NCBI RefSeq assembly: GCF_025200715.1
Contig: NZ_CP104144.1
Span: forward strand, 806,001-870,000
DNA length: 64,000 nucleotides
Reading direction: 5' to 3'
DNA from: Rhizobium sullae
GTDB lineage: Bacteria; Pseudomonadota; Alphaproteobacteria; Rhizobiales; Rhizobiaceae
The position numbers and the translations under genes were made by a program. Numbering within the stretch: the stretch's first letter is position 1; the number at the start of each line of letters is the position of its first letter. Below, in pieces: positions 1-9,594 of this stretch. Under the pieces are notes generated by a model. It ran no database searches. It was not told the DNA's origin and saw only the letters and a program-made list of their open reading frames with translations.

Positions 1-1481
1 ACAACTACTACTGGATCCATATTCCGGTCGGCTATCTCTATTGCATCAACAATCCGCGCACCGACTGGTGCTTTACGACAGCACCGGAGGAAGGGTTGAA
101 CGGCCGGGCCTTGGGTTATCCCCGCGGAAAGGTGCTCGGCGGCTGCTCTTCGATCAACGGCATGATCTACATGCGTGGCCAGGCGCGCGACTACGACCTT
201 TGGCGGCAGATGGGATGTGCCGGCTGGAGCTGGGATGACGTCCTGCCGTTCTTCCGCAAATCGGAGGATCATTACCGCGGAGCAGACGCAATCCATGGTG
301 CCGGCGGCGAATGGCGCGTGGAGAAGGCGCGGGTACGCTGGGCCGTGCTCGATGCCTTCCAGCAGGCGGCAAGGGAAGCTGGTATTCCGATGACGGAGGA
401 TTTCAACCGCGGCAGCAACGAGGGCTCCGGCTATTTCGACGTCAACCAGCGCTCCGGCATTCGATGGAACACGGCAAAGGCCTTCCTGCGGCCGGCGATG
501 AAGCGCGCCAATCTAACGGTTTTGACCAAGGCGCAAGTGCGGCGGCTGCTTGTGGAGGAGGGAGCCATTTCCGGCGTCGAGTTCCAGCATGACGGCATCG
601 CGAAGCGCGCTTACGCCACCAGGGAGACAGTGCTTTCGGCTGGCTCCATCGGCTCGCCGCATATCCTGGAGCTTTCCGGCATCGGCCGCGGCGAGGTCCT
701 GAAGAATGCCGGCGTCGACGTCGTTACCCAGGTCAAGGGCGTCGGCGAGAACCTGCAGGACCATCTGCAGCTTCGCCTCGCCTATAAGGTCACCGGTGTG
801 CCGACGCTGAATGAGAAAGCAACGAAGCTGATCGGCAAGGCAGCAATCGGGCTCGAATATCTCATCCGCCGCTCAGGGCCGATGGCCATGGCGCCGAGCC
901 AGCTTGGCATCTTCACGCGCTCAGGGCCTGACAAGGAGACGCCCGACCTGCAATATCACGTGCAGCCGGTCTCGCTCGACAAGTTCGGCGATCCGGTGCA
1001 CGCCTTTCCAGCGATCACTGCAAGCGTTTGCAACCTGAGGCCGGAAAGCCGCGGCTCTGTCCATCTTGCGAGCCCGGATTTCGCCGCGCAGCCGACGATT
1101 GCGCCGAAATACCTCACGACGGAGCGTGATCGCGACATCGCTGTTCGATCGATAAGGCTGACGCGGCGGATCGTTTTGCAGCCATCCTTCGCGCGCTTCA
1201 GGCCGGAGGAATTCAAACCCGGCCCCTCCTATCAGACGGAGGCCGATCTGGAGCGGGCGGCGGGCGACATCGGCACGACGATATTCCATCCGGTCGGCAC
1301 CTGCCGGATGGGCGCCGACAAGGACAGCGTTGTTGATCCGCGGCTCAAGCTGCGCGCGCTCGGCAAGCTCAGGATCGCAGATGCCTCCATCATGCCGTCG
1401 ATCACGTCAGGCAATACGAATTCGCCGACGATCATGATCGCCGAAAAGGCTGCCGCAATGATCCTCGAAGACAACAGATAG
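1..1481 (+). CDS. GMC-family FAD-dependent dehydrogenase (choline/alcohol dehydrogenase-like), 5' end outside window
   Basis: The frame is open from base 3, so the start and the N-terminal FAD-binding GxGxxG lie left of the window; 492 residues are visible. GMC enzymes oxidise primary alcohols or polyols with FAD. Seen: the FAD-contacting stretch YPRGKVLGGCSSINGM near the visible N-terminus, the GMC signature-2-like GSIGSPHILELSGIG, and the C-terminal FHPVGTCRMG (catalytic His) followed by NTNSPTIMIAEKAA. It ends 9 bases before the next gene, so the two are probably co-transcribed. The substrate cannot be told; choline dehydrogenase is only the nearest familiar relative, and no betaine genes are adjacent. 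Confidence 0.9.
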   Translation, partial: NYYWIHIPVGYLYCINNPRTDWCFTTAPEEGLNGRALGYPRGKVLGGCSSINGMIYMRGQARDYDLWRQMGCAGWSWDDVLPFFRKSEDHYRGADAIHGAGGEWRVEKARVRWAVLDAFQQAAREAGIPMTEDFNRGSNEGSGYFDVNQRSGIRWNTAKAFLRPAMKRANLTVLTKAQVRRLLVEEGAISGVEFQHDGIAKRAYATRETVLSAGSIGSPHILELSGIGRGEVLKNAGVDVVTQVKGVGENLQDHLQLRLAYKVTGVPTLNEKATKLIGKAAIGLEYLIRRSGPMAMAPSQLGIFTRSGPDKETPDLQYHVQPVSLDKFGDPVHAFPAITASVCNLRPESRGSVHLASPDFAAQPTIAPKYLTTERDRDIAVRSIRLTRRIVLQPSFARFRPEEFKPGPSYQTEADLERAAGDIGTTIFHPVGTCRMGADKDSVVDPRLKLRALGKLRIADASIMPSITSGNTNSPTIMIAEKAAAMILEDNR

Positions 1482-1490
1482 GAGGCCAGC

Positions 1491-2372
1491 ATGGCACAGA
1501 TCGCATTTATCGGGCTCGGCAATATGGGCGGACCGATGGCGGCAAATCTCGTCAAGGCCGGGCATGAGGTGACGGGTTTTGATCTTGCTGCGCCAGTTCT
1601 CAAGGCGGCGGAGGAAACCGGCGTGAAGCCTGCGGGCCACATCAGCCAGGCGGTGGCCAATGCCGAGATCGTCGTCACGATGCTGCCGCAGGGCAAACAT
1701 GTGCTGACGGCCTGGCCAGACATTCTCGCTTCCATTCCCGCAGGAACACTGGTGATCGACTGCTCGACGATCGATGTCGAAAGCGCTCGCAAGGCCCATG
1801 CGATGGCCAAAACCGCAGGCTGCCTCTCGCTCGACGCTCCCGTCTCCGGCGGAACCGGCGGGGCAGCGGCCGGTACGCTGACCTTCATGGCGGGCGGTTC
1901 AAAAGAGAGTTTCGCCAAGGCAAAACCGATCCTCGAAGCCATGGGCAAGAAGATCGTCCACTGCGGCGAAGCGGGTGCTGGGCAGGCGGCCAAGATCTGC
2001 AACAATATGATCCTCGGTATCTCGATGATCGGTGTTTGCGAAGCTTTCGTGCTGGCGGAAAAACTCGGCCTTTCGCATCAGGCGCTCTTTGATGTTGCCT
2101 CGACCTCGTCGGGCCAGTGCTGGTCGATCAACACCTATTGCCCGGTGCCGGGACCGGTGCCGACCTCGCCGGCAAACAACGGTTACAAGCCAGGATTTGC
2201 CGCTGCTCTGATGCTGAAGGATCTGCGGTTGTCGCAGGAGGCCGCACTTTCAAGCGGCGCATCGACCCCGCTCGGCGCCGAAGCCGCGCAGCTTTATGCG
2301 CTCTTCGAAAAGCAGGGCAATGGCGGAAGGGACTTCTCCGCCATCATCGAGATGTTTCGCAGCAAAGTCTGA
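1491..2372 (+). CDS. NAD(P)-dependent 3-hydroxyisobutyrate dehydrogenase / 2-hydroxy-3-oxopropionate reductase family
   Basis: Beta-hydroxyacid dehydrogenase of 293 aa, the usual family length. Seen: N-terminal Rossmann motif IGLGNMGGPMA at residues 6-16, the substrate-binding block DAPVSGGTGGAAAGTLTFM, and the catalytic lysine region GQAAKICNNM. The ATG follows AGGAGG with good spacing. It sits 9 bp behind the GMC dehydrogenase, suggesting a short oxidation pathway in which an alcohol product is handled by this enzyme. The family includes MmsB, GarR/GlxR and glyoxylate reductases; the sequence alone does not decide among them. It meets the next gene tail to tail with no spacer. Confidence 0.85.
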   Translation: MAQIAFIGLGNMGGPMAANLVKAGHEVTGFDLAAPVLKAAEETGVKPAGHISQAVANAEIVVTMLPQGKHVLTAWPDILASIPAGTLVIDCSTIDVESARKAHAMAKTAGCLSLDAPVSGGTGGAAAGTLTFMAGGSKESFAKAKPILEAMGKKIVHCGEAGAGQAAKICNNMILGISMIGVCEAFVLAEKLGLSHQALFDVASTSSGQCWSINTYCPVPGPVPTSPANNGYKPGFAAALMLKDLRLSQEAALSSGASTPLGAEAAQLYALFEKQGNGGRDFSAIIEMFRSKV

Positions 2373-3140
2373 TTATTTCGCGATGAGCGAGAGGTGAAGC
2401 CTACTGGCCTCGCCAAGGAGGATATCGATCTCGCCCGGCGAAGCGAGTTCAATCGCGCCGCAAAGGGTGCCTGTGGTGATCAACGCGCCGGCCTTCAGCG
2501 AGCTTTCCGGCCGAAACCTGTCATTGGCGTAGCCGACAAGCCAGGTGAGCACGTCGCCTTTCGGATGCTGCGCCGGGGCGTCGTAGATCGGTTGTCCGTT
2601 GAAGGTAACTTTCAACTGTGTTCCGGTTGCCGTATCGATCAGCGCCTTCGGCATGGTCGGGCCGAGCACATAGCCGCAGTTGCCGAGCCGATCGGCGAGG
2701 AAGAGGAAAAAGGAGAGCCTGCCGCTTTCCTCGATGGCGGAAGCCAGGAGTTCGGCGCCGAGATGGACAGTCGCAACGGCATCGGCGACTTCGGCCCGAC
2801 TGTAGTTGCTTTCGCGGATCGCAAGATCCTTTCCGAGACGAACGGCAATCTCCGCTTCAAACTTCATGCCCTTCGCCCAGGGGATTTGGGCACCGGAATC
2901 GGTTTCCGCGTAGGGATGGAGCGGCGCCGTCACGGCCTGGCCATCCGGCGAAGCGGTCACTTTCCAGGCATTGCTGGTGATGCCTTCTTCGGCGGCGAGG
3001 AAATTCTGCGCATCCATGGCGTGGCGGAGATCGGCGGGAAGCGCGAAACTGGCAGTCGGCGCCAGTTTACCGGCATTGTGGAGACTGCGAAGCCGCGCGG
3101 CAAGGGCACGCGGATCAAAGACCGCGTTTGAATCCATCAT
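2373..3140 (-). CDS. 2-keto-4-pentenoate hydratase-like protein (FAH superfamily)
   Basis: 255-aa member of the MhpD/fumarylacetoacetase-C fold. Relatives hydrate 2-hydroxydienoates or decarboxylate 2-oxo-acids with a divalent metal. Seen: the acidic metal-binding block KFEAEIAVRLGKDL near residue 94, HLGAELLAS, and the C-terminal GALITTGTLCGAIEL. Two ATGs are adjacent; the first (3140) is preceded by GGAGG at 7 nt. It is the last gene before the rhamnose operon on the same strand, but an 83-bp gap and a different function leave its membership open. The exact reaction is not assigned. Confidence 0.8.
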   Translation of the reverse strand: MMDSNAVFDPRALAARLRSLHNAGKLAPTASFALPADLRHAMDAQNFLAAEEGITSNAWKVTASPDGQAVTAPLHPYAETDSGAQIPWAKGMKFEAEIAVRLGKDLAIRESNYSRAEVADAVATVHLGAELLASAIEESGRLSFFLFLADRLGNCGYVLGPTMPKALIDTATGTQLKVTFNGQPIYDAPAQHPKGDVLTWLVGYANDRFRPESSLKAGALITTGTLCGAIELASPGEIDILLGEASRLHLSLIAK

Positions 3141-3223
3141 GATGTTTCCTCCACCTGATTTTTGAACGATCCAACATTAGCTGCCGGCCTTGGGCGAGGT
3201 AAAGGGCGCGGATGAAAAGACTG

Positions 3224-4606
3224 CTATTCCATCGCTGCGTGCCAAGTGTGGCGATAGTCTTTCAGGCCGGCAATCGCAGCTGGCGTGAAATGCCTTTCCG
3301 GACCGGGTGTGGGTCTGATGCCGGTGAGCAGTGCGGCGCCTTGACTAGTGCCGGTCGATCCGGGCAGGGCAATCACGTCACGCGCCGTCAGTGCTGCGAG
3401 AACTTTGAGGTACGTCTCGTTCAGCGCGAACGGCCCTTCGACGATGACGGGCCCCCTGGCGCCGATCAAGCCGAGGCAGGCCTCGGTCATCAAGGCGAGG
3501 TAAAGGCACATGGCGGCGTAGCGTTCCGCAGGGCTTGCCCTATCGGCATTCTGCCAGCGTCCTTGGCGGCCGGGGAAGGGGCCCGAGCCGGTGGCGACAT
3601 TCGGCAGCAACATCAGGTTTCCCGCAACGACGGGGCCGAGAGCTGCCGCAACGTCCTCTGGCGGAACACTGCCGATTTCTGTGGAAAGAATCTCGAACTC
3701 ACGGCCCCCCATGAAGCGGGAGGACGGCACAGCGCGGCCATAGGCATCGACATTGGCAAGCGCATCGCGCTTCGGGTCGAGATGGGTAAGGTCGCCGCCG
3801 ACGCCGAAATTGACGACCCACGTGCCCGTCGAGACAACCGCAAAGGGCGCCTGGCGCGCAACGAGATGCGGCAGCAGCGAGGCATTGGAGTCGTGGATGC
3901 CACAATAGACCGGGATATCGGCAGCGATCTCGATGCTGCGAGCGATCTCCGGCAAGACGGGACCGAGCGCCTCAAAAGCCGAATGGATGGGCGCCATGAG
4001 ATCGCGGACGCCGAGCGTATCGACCAGCGAGGAATATTCACCTGCCTTCGGATTCCAGAGATCCGTGTGGCAGCCAAGCGAGGTCAGCTCATTCGCCGTA
4101 ACGCCCGTCAGCCGTGCCGCCCAATATTGAGGATAGGTGACGATGGTTGCCACCTTCGCGAATTCCCGCGGAAAGGCCGTTTTCTGATAGTGAAGCTGGG
4201 CGCCGACATTCAGCCCCATCGACTGGCGCGGCGAATAGGTCTCCTCGAAGGGTGGGCGCAGCGCGCTATAAGCCTCTCGGATCTCTTGCAGATATTCGTG
4301 CTCGTAATCGAGAACCGGCATGGCGAGCTTGCCATCGGCGCCGATGAGCGCTGCCGACGCGCCGTGTGTCGTGATCGAAATCGCATCGAAGCCCGGCGCC
4401 GTCGCGAAAGACTTCAATGCATCGAGCGCGAAGGCCCATAAGCCGTCGATATCATAATGCGGATAGATGCCGGACCTGACGACCGTATTCGCCGTCTTTG
4501 CGGCTGCGATTTCCGTGCCGGTTTGGCTGTCGAGCACGACGACTTTCGCATTCGTCTTGCCGATATCGAGAACGGCGATGCGGCTGTAATCGGGCATGTT
4601 GTTCAT
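3224..4606 (-). CDS. rhaK: L-rhamnulose kinase RhaK (FGGY family)
   Basis: Phosphorylates L-rhamnulose with ATP in the cytoplasm. 460 aa. Seen: the N-terminal phosphate-1 motif [10 protein letters not shown] (about residues 13-22), the catalytic-region [10 protein letters not shown], and the C-terminal adenosine motif [11 protein letters not shown]. The start at 4606 is chosen because it overlaps the rhaU stop as ATGA; an in-frame upstream ATG at 4693 would lie inside rhaU, and a second ATG is three codons downstream. It is the last gene of rhaRSTPQUK. In R. leguminosarum the orthologous kinase is also needed for rhamnose import by the adjacent ABC transporter (established knowledge, not visible here). 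Confidence 0.93.
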   Translation of the reverse strand: MNNMPDYSRIAVLDIGKTNAKVVVLDSQTGTEIAAAKTANTVVRSGIYPHYDIDGLWAFALDALKSFATAPGFDAISITTHGASAALIGADGKLAMPVLDYEHEYLQEIREAYSALRPPFEETYSPRQSMGLNVGAQLHYQKTAFPREFAKVATIVTYPQYWAARLTGVTANELTSLGCHTDLWNPKAGEYSSLVDTLGVRDLMAPIHSAFEALGPVLPEIARSIEIAADIPVYCGIHDSNASLLPHLVARQAPFAVVSTGTWVVNFGVGGDLTHLDPKRDALANVDAYGRAVPSSRFMGGREFEILSTEIGSVPPEDVAAALGPVVAGNLMLLPNVATGSGPFPGRQGRWQNADRASPAERYAAMCLYLALMTEACLGLIGARGPVIVEGPFALNETYLKVLAALTARDVIALPGSTGTSQGAALLTGIRPTPGPERHFTPAAIAGLKDYRHTWHAAME

Positions 4607-4923
4607 GGCATGTGGAAGACGGTGACCAGATCGCTCTGAACCGGTGAATTGTCCGGGTTGGTTTCCATGATGTCGGCCATATGCGCCCACCACTTCTTCA
4701 TGATCGGATGCTCTGGCAGGCTTGCCATCGTGTGATCTTTCGGCCGCGTCAGCACGCCGAACAGCGTGTTCGTCTCGCGGTCGAGATGGATCGAATAATC
4801 GCTGGCGCCGGAATGATGCAGCAGCTCGATAAGTTCCGGCCAGATCTCGTTGTGCCGTTTCTTGTACTCGGCTTCCATGCCCGGGTTGAGCTTCATTTTG
4901 AAGGCGTGTTTTTCGAGGGTCAT
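4603..4923 (-). CDS. rhaU: L-rhamnose mutarotase RhaU
   Basis: 106 aa, the standard length. It interconverts alpha- and beta-L-rhamnose so that the isomerase receives the right anomer. Seen: the family's [19 protein letters not shown] start, the active-site block [10 protein letters not shown] (His about residue 23) and the C-terminal [10 protein letters not shown]. It overlaps rhaQ upstream and rhaK downstream by 4 bp (ATGA) each, so it is translationally coupled inside the operon. Confidence 0.94.
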   Translation of the reverse strand: MTLEKHAFKMKLNPGMEAEYKKRHNEIWPELIELLHHSGASDYSIHLDRETNTLFGVLTRPKDHTMASLPEHPIMKKWWAHMADIMETNPDNSPVQSDLVTVFHMP

Positions 4924-5930
4924 TTGGAGCTCATGGCTTTGATACGGCGGGCGACGATCGGAATGGCAATCGTGATGATGAGCAGCAGGCCGATGAAGAT
5001 CGACATGACGATGCCCGGAACATTGAGCAGGCCGAGGCCGAACGTAACGAGACCCATGACGAATGCGGCGATGACGACACCGCCGATCGTGCCGGAGCCG
5101 CCGAGGATTGAGACCCCGCCGAGCACGACCATGGTGACGACTTCAAGCTCCCAGCCCTGCGCAATCGAGGGACGGGTGGAACCGAGGCGCGAGGTGAGGC
5201 ACACGGCAGCGACGCCGCTCATGACGCCTGTCAGCATGAACAGGATGAATTTCACGCGGTCGACCGGTATGCCGGAGAAGCGGGCGGCGAAGTCGTTGTT
5301 GCCGATCGTATAGACCTGGCGGCCAAAGTTCGTTGCGTGCAACAGGATGGTAAACAGGATCGCCAGCACGATGAACAGCACGAATTCGAACGAGAAGACC
5401 CAGACGACATAACCCTGGCCGAAGAAGGCGAAATCGGTGGGATATTTGCCGTAGGCCTGATCTCCAAGCACGATATAGGAAATGCCGCGGAAGAGGCTCA
5501 TCGTGCCGATGGTGACGACGATCGATGGCAGCTTCAATGCCGAGACGAGGAAACCGTTGAAAACCCCGCAGACGAGACCGGTGCCGATACCGATCAGGAC
5601 GAGGCCCGGTGTGCCGATGCCAGCCTGAGCGGCCCAACCCATGGCGGTCGAGGCAAGCGCGATGATGGCGGCTACCGAAAGGTCGATCTCGCCGGCAATG
5701 ACGAGCAACGCCATGGCGAAGGCGATCATCGCCTTTTCGGTGAAGTTGAAGGTCGCGTCCGAGAGGTTCCAGGCATTCAGGAAGTAGGGCGATGCCATAG
5801 AATTGAAGATGAAGATGGCGATGGCAACGCCGAAGAGCAGCACTTCCCAGCTGGCCATGATGCGGCGGAGCGGCGTGCCGAGACGATCGGGAATGACGCG
5901 TTTTTCGATTGGGGCGGAAACGGTGCTCAT
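4920..5930 (-). CDS. rhaQ: Rhamnose ABC transporter permease RhaQ
   Basis: 336-aa inner-membrane permease of the RbsC/AraH (CUT2) family. Seen: multiple hydrophobic helices, the conserved [16 protein letters not shown] segment after helix 2, [21 protein letters not shown], and [18 protein letters not shown] near the C-terminus. It pairs with the homologous RhaP encoded just upstream (ATGA overlap) to form a heteromeric channel energised by RhaT. Confidence 0.92.
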   Translation of the reverse strand: MSTVSAPIEKRVIPDRLGTPLRRIMASWEVLLFGVAIAIFIFNSMASPYFLNAWNLSDATFNFTEKAMIAFAMALLVIAGEIDLSVAAIIALASTAMGWAAQAGIGTPGLVLIGIGTGLVCGVFNGFLVSALKLPSIVVTIGTMSLFRGISYIVLGDQAYGKYPTDFAFFGQGYVVWVFSFEFVLFIVLAILFTILLHATNFGRQVYTIGNNDFAARFSGIPVDRVKFILFMLTGVMSGVAAVCLTSRLGSTRPSIAQGWELEVVTMVVLGGVSILGGSGTIGGVVIAAFVMGLVTFGLGLLNVPGIVMSIFIGLLLIITIAIPIVARRIKAMSSK

Positions 5931-6928
5931 GCCGTCACCTCGGCTGGAGTTTCTGCGGCTGCCTTGTCGCGCAGGATGATGCGCCCGCGGCTGCGTTCGC
6001 GCCGGGCATTGAAGACGACGGCGAGGATGATGACGGTGCCGGAGATCGCCATCTGCGTGAAGGGCGAGATGCCGATAACGGGAAGCGCGTTCTTGATGAC
6101 GCCGAGGAAGAGAGCTCCGAGAACGGTACCAATGACCGAGCCGACGCCGCCGGCAATGGAAATGCCGCCGATAACGCAGGCCGCCACACTGTCGAGTTCG
6201 AAGCCGCTGGCGATATCGACATAGGCGACGGCGTAGCGCGAGACCCAGAGATAGCTCGCAAGGCCGGCGAGCGCACCGGACAGCACGAAGGCGAGGAACT
6301 TCGTCCAGCCTGTATCGATGCCTGCATAGACGGCCGCCGTCGGATTGCCGCCGGTCGCATAGGCCGAGCGGCCGAACTGGGTGTATTTCAGCAATATATA
6401 CATCAGCAGTACGATGACGATGCCTACCCAGCCGAGAACGGGCAGGCCGAGGATCAGGGTGCGCGGCACGGAAAGGAACGTCGGCGTCATCTGGTGGGCG
6501 TTCACCCAGGCGCCGCCGGAGAGCACGAAGGCCATGCCGCGATAGATCGTCAGTGTTCCGAGCGTGACGACGATCGGCGGAATTTCAAGCGCCCATACGA
6601 GAAAGCCATTGATCGCACCGAGGCAGGCGCCGATCGCAATCGCTGCAAGGATCAGGACGACCAGCGGCAAATCGGGATAGGCGGCATTCATCATCGCGAT
6701 CGCCATGCCGGTGAAGGCAAGGTTGGCGGCGACCGAAAGGTCGATGGATTTCGTCAGTATCACGGTCATCTGCGCCAGCGCCAGAATGATGAGGATCGAC
6801 GTATCGTTGAAGATGCCGGCGAGGTTCGAAGGCGTCGCAAAATCCGCCGCGCGCGTCGAAAAGACCCCAATCATCAAGACGATGATGAGGAAAAGCAGTG
6901 TTTCGCGTTTTCTGATCAGTCTTGCCAT
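5927..6928 (-). CDS. rhaP: Rhamnose ABC transporter permease RhaP
   Basis: 333-aa CUT2-type permease and partner of RhaQ. Seen: LTKSIDLSVAANLAFTG, INGFLVWALEIPPIVVTLGTL, IGGISIAGGVGSVIGTVLGA and a basic C-terminal tail rich in Arg. The ATG has GAGGT at 6 nt and lies 8 bp after the rhaT stop. The two permeases share the same motif order but clearly differ in sequence, consistent with an old duplication. Confidence 0.92.
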   Translation of the reverse strand: MARLIRKRETLLFLIIVLMIGVFSTRAADFATPSNLAGIFNDTSILIILALAQMTVILTKSIDLSVAANLAFTGMAIAMMNAAYPDLPLVVLILAAIAIGACLGAINGFLVWALEIPPIVVTLGTLTIYRGMAFVLSGGAWVNAHQMTPTFLSVPRTLILGLPVLGWVGIVIVLLMYILLKYTQFGRSAYATGGNPTAAVYAGIDTGWTKFLAFVLSGALAGLASYLWVSRYAVAYVDIASGFELDSVAACVIGGISIAGGVGSVIGTVLGALFLGVIKNALPVIGISPFTQMAISGTVIILAVVFNARRERSRGRIILRDKAAAETPAEVTA

Positions 6929-6936
6929 GTTTTACC

Positions 6937-8472
6937 TCATGCATTTCCGGTCGCTGCGCGCACCAATGTCTCCGGTGAAAGCTCTGCTCGCGCAAAGAGG
7001 CCGACCGACAACCCTTCCTTCATCACCAGCACCCGATCCGACATGCCGATGATTTCCGGCAGTTCGGAGGAGATCATGATGATCGAAAGGCCTTCCGCGG
7101 CGAGTTCGCTGATGAAGCCGTGGACGGCAGCCTTGGAACCGATATCGATGCCCTTGGTCGGCTCGTCGAGGATGATGACCTTGGGCTGCGTCGCCAGCCA
7201 CTTGCCGATGACGACTTTCTGCTGGTTGCCGCCTGACAGCGTGCCGACAGGGACGGAGAGGGCGGCGGCGCGAAGGTCCAGGCGCTCGGCATATTTGCGG
7301 GCAAGCGCAAATTCGTTGGCGGCTTTGAGGAAGCCCTTGCGCGAGGTGCGCGTCAGCGACGGCAATGTCATGTTCTGGTAGATCGGCATCGGCAGCGCCA
7401 GACCGTGGCGGCCGCGCTCTTCCGGCACATAGACGATGCCGGCGCGTATGGCATCATGAGGAGAGGCAATCGACAGCTCCTTGCCGTCGAGTATGAGTTT
7501 GCCGGAGAGCGGCTTGGTGATGCCGAAGAGCGATTGGCAAAGTTCCGAGCGTCCGGCGCCGATCAGGCCATAAACGCCGAGAATTTCGCCCTTGCGGAGA
7601 GTGAAGGAAATATCGCGGAATTCCGTGCGGTGACAGTAATTCTGGACGTCGAGGACCGGACCGCCGATCTGCACCGGAAACTTGGGAAACACGTTTTCGA
7701 CATCGCGGCCGACCATGAGCTTCACGATCGCGTCCTGCGGCGTTTCCTTCAGCCTGCCGTTTCCGACGGCGCGGCCGTCGCGGAAGACAACGAAGTTGTC
7801 GGCGATCTCGTAGAGTTCGTCGAACTTGTGGCTGATGAAAAGGATCGCCTTGCCCTTTTCCTTCAGGCCCTGGACGATGCGGAAGAGATCGTCGATTTCT
7901 TTACGGGAAAGGGCGGCCGTCGGCTCGTCCATGATGACGATACGGGCCTCGATCGAAAGCGCGCGGGCGATCGCCACCAGATGGCGCTGCGCGATCGAGA
8001 GGTCCTTCAGCCGGATCGTCGGATCGATATTGCTTTCGAGTGAGGTCAGCAGCTCCTTCGAGCGGCTGTTCATTTGCTTCCAGTCGATCGTGCGGAATTT
8101 TGTGCGCGGCGCATGGCCGAGGAAGATGTTTTCGGCAACGGTCAACTCGTCGAAGAGGACAGTTTCCTGATGGATGGCCGTGACGCCCGCATCGATTGCG
8201 GCCTGCGCGCTTGCAAAGGTGACTGGGTGGCCGTCGACGATGATTTCGCCTTCGTTCGGCCTGTAGATGCCGGTCAGGATCTTGACGAGCGTGGATTTGC
8301 CCGCGCCGTTTTCGCCGATCAGCGCCGTCACCCTGCCGGGATAGAGCGCGATGCTGACATTGTCGAGCGCCTTTACGCCGGGAAAGATCTGCGAGATGCC
8401 CCGCATTTCGAGGATGGCCTGCGCATCTGCGGCCTTGCGGTCCGTGACGGGTTGTTGAAGGGCAGTGTTCAT
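6937..8472 (-). CDS. rhaT: Rhamnose ABC transporter ATP-binding protein RhaT
   Basis: 511-aa fused double nucleotide-binding protein of the RbsA/MglA type. The first half has Walker A GENGAGKSTLVKIL, signature-region LSIAQRHLVAIARA and Walker B IVIMDEPTAA. The second half has a degenerate Walker A (GLIGAGRSEL), a canonical LSGGNQQKVVIGKW signature and VIILDEPTKG. A weakened site in one half is normal for CUT2 ATPases. A perfect 9-bp hairpin separates it from rhaS. This protein is unrelated to the E. coli rhamnose-proton symporter that shares the name RhaT. Confidence 0.93.
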   Translation of the reverse strand: MNTALQQPVTDRKAADAQAILEMRGISQIFPGVKALDNVSIALYPGRVTALIGENGAGKSTLVKILTGIYRPNEGEIIVDGHPVTFASAQAAIDAGVTAIHQETVLFDELTVAENIFLGHAPRTKFRTIDWKQMNSRSKELLTSLESNIDPTIRLKDLSIAQRHLVAIARALSIEARIVIMDEPTAALSRKEIDDLFRIVQGLKEKGKAILFISHKFDELYEIADNFVVFRDGRAVGNGRLKETPQDAIVKLMVGRDVENVFPKFPVQIGGPVLDVQNYCHRTEFRDISFTLRKGEILGVYGLIGAGRSELCQSLFGITKPLSGKLILDGKELSIASPHDAIRAGIVYVPEERGRHGLALPMPIYQNMTLPSLTRTSRKGFLKAANEFALARKYAERLDLRAAALSVPVGTLSGGNQQKVVIGKWLATQPKVIILDEPTKGIDIGSKAAVHGFISELAAEGLSIIMISSELPEIIGMSDRVLVMKEGLSVGLFARAELSPETLVRAATGNA

Positions 8473-8501
8473 CAGCGCGTTACCGGTGTCGAATGAGAAA
8501 T

Positions 8502-8525
8502 CCCGGCGGCCCTAAAGCCGCCGGG
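8502..8525 (-). other. Intercistronic hairpin between rhaS and rhaT
   Basis: Perfect 9-bp inverted repeat CCCGGCGGC (8502-8510) and GCCGCCGGG (8517-8525) with a 6-nt loop, directly after the binding-protein gene. On the transcribed minus strand no run of T follows. It therefore looks like an mRNA 3'-end stabiliser or partial attenuator that would give more RhaS than RhaTPQ, rather than a full terminator (inference). Confidence 0.7.
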
Positions 8526-8547
8526 GCTTATGTATAACGGTTCGAGA

Positions 8548-9543
8548 TCAGAAGACCTTGGAGAACTGGTCGATGTTCGAGGCGTTGTAGACGAACGGGT
8601 CTGCCATTGCGGCCTCGCCGTTGTCGCCAACCTTGATCTTGCCCATGCGGCCGGCTTCGATCTCGCTGCCCGGCTTGCCGTCGGTTTCACCCTTGACAAG
8701 GCGATAGGCAATCTGCGCGGCCGAATAGCCGAGGTCGATCGGGTTCCAGATGGCGAATTCCTTCGTCGCGCCCGACTTGATCGCACCGGCCATTTCGGAC
8801 GGCAGACCGAGACCCGTGACATAGACCTTGCCGACGAGACCCTTGTCTTCGACGACCTTGGATGCCGCCAGAACGCCGACCGTCGTCGGAGCGACGATGA
8901 CCTTGACGTTCGGGTTGGACTTCAAGAGGCCTTCGGCTTCGCGGTAGGACTTGTCCGAAAGATCGTCGCCGTAAACGGTGGTGACGAGGTTCAGGCCCGG
9001 GAAGTCCTTGAGCTGCTTCTTCATCTGGTCGATCCAGATGTTCTGGTTCGTCGAGGTCGTCGTTGCCGACAGGATCGCGAAATCGCCCTTGCCGCCGTCG
9101 AGGTGATCCTTGGCAAGCGTCAGGCACATCTTGCCGATCAGCTCGTTGGACGATGGGTTGAGCTGCAGGATGCGGCCTTCAGCGGCGACACCGGAATCCC
9201 AGGAAATGACCTTGATGCCGCGCTGCGTAGCCTTCTTCAAAGCCGGAACGACAGCGTCCGGGTCGTTCGCCGAAATCGCGATGGCATCGACGCCCTGTGC
9301 GATCAGCGAATTGATGACTTCAATCTGGCCTTCGGCCGTCGTCGAGGTCGGGCCGGTATAGATCACTTCGACACCGCCGAGCTCCTTGGCGGCTTCCTGG
9401 GCACCCTTGTTGGCCGCATCGAAGAAGCCGTTACCGAGCGACTTGACGACAAGACCGATCTTCATGTCGGCGGCACTTGCCGTGCCTGCCATCATGGCGA
9501 CGGCGAGTGCGACGCCCACCGCGAGTTTCTTTGCGAGTTTCAT
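8548..9543 (-). CDS. rhaS: Rhamnose ABC transporter periplasmic binding protein RhaS
   Basis: 331 aa. Residues 1-24 are a Sec signal peptide (KK followed by a hydrophobic core and an AxA-type cleavage site at TASA/A). The mature protein has the peripl_BP_4 / ribose-binding-protein pattern: GLVVKSLGNGFFDAANKGA, IDAIAISANDPDAV-like and WDSGV segments. A strong Shine-Dalgarno GGGAGGA precedes the ATG. It is the first transport gene after rhaR, 51 bp downstream. Confidence 0.93.
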   Translation of the reverse strand: MKLAKKLAVGVALAVAMMAGTASAADMKIGLVVKSLGNGFFDAANKGAQEAAKELGGVEVIYTGPTSTTAEGQIEVINSLIAQGVDAIAISANDPDAVVPALKKATQRGIKVISWDSGVAAEGRILQLNPSSNELIGKMCLTLAKDHLDGGKGDFAILSATTTSTNQNIWIDQMKKQLKDFPGLNLVTTVYGDDLSDKSYREAEGLLKSNPNVKVIVAPTTVGVLAASKVVEDKGLVGKVYVTGLGLPSEMAGAIKSGATKEFAIWNPIDLGYSAAQIAYRLVKGETDGKPGSEIEAGRMGKIKVGDNGEAAMADPFVYNASNIDQFSKVF

Positions 9544-9594
9544 GCTTTCATCCTCCCACGTTGATTAAGACTAACTACACCTGGCCGGCGCTTC

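Noticed and set aside
3212..4441. Long plus-strand frame opposite rhaK (409 codons)
   Set aside because: Antisense shadow of a clear rhamnulokinase; Arg/Asp-rich composition typical of the complementary strand of GC-rich genes, with no domain.
5909..7381. Long plus-strand frame opposite rhaP/rhaT (490 codons)
   Set aside because: Runs across two well-supported minus-strand genes; strongly acidic, low-complexity translation without motifs.
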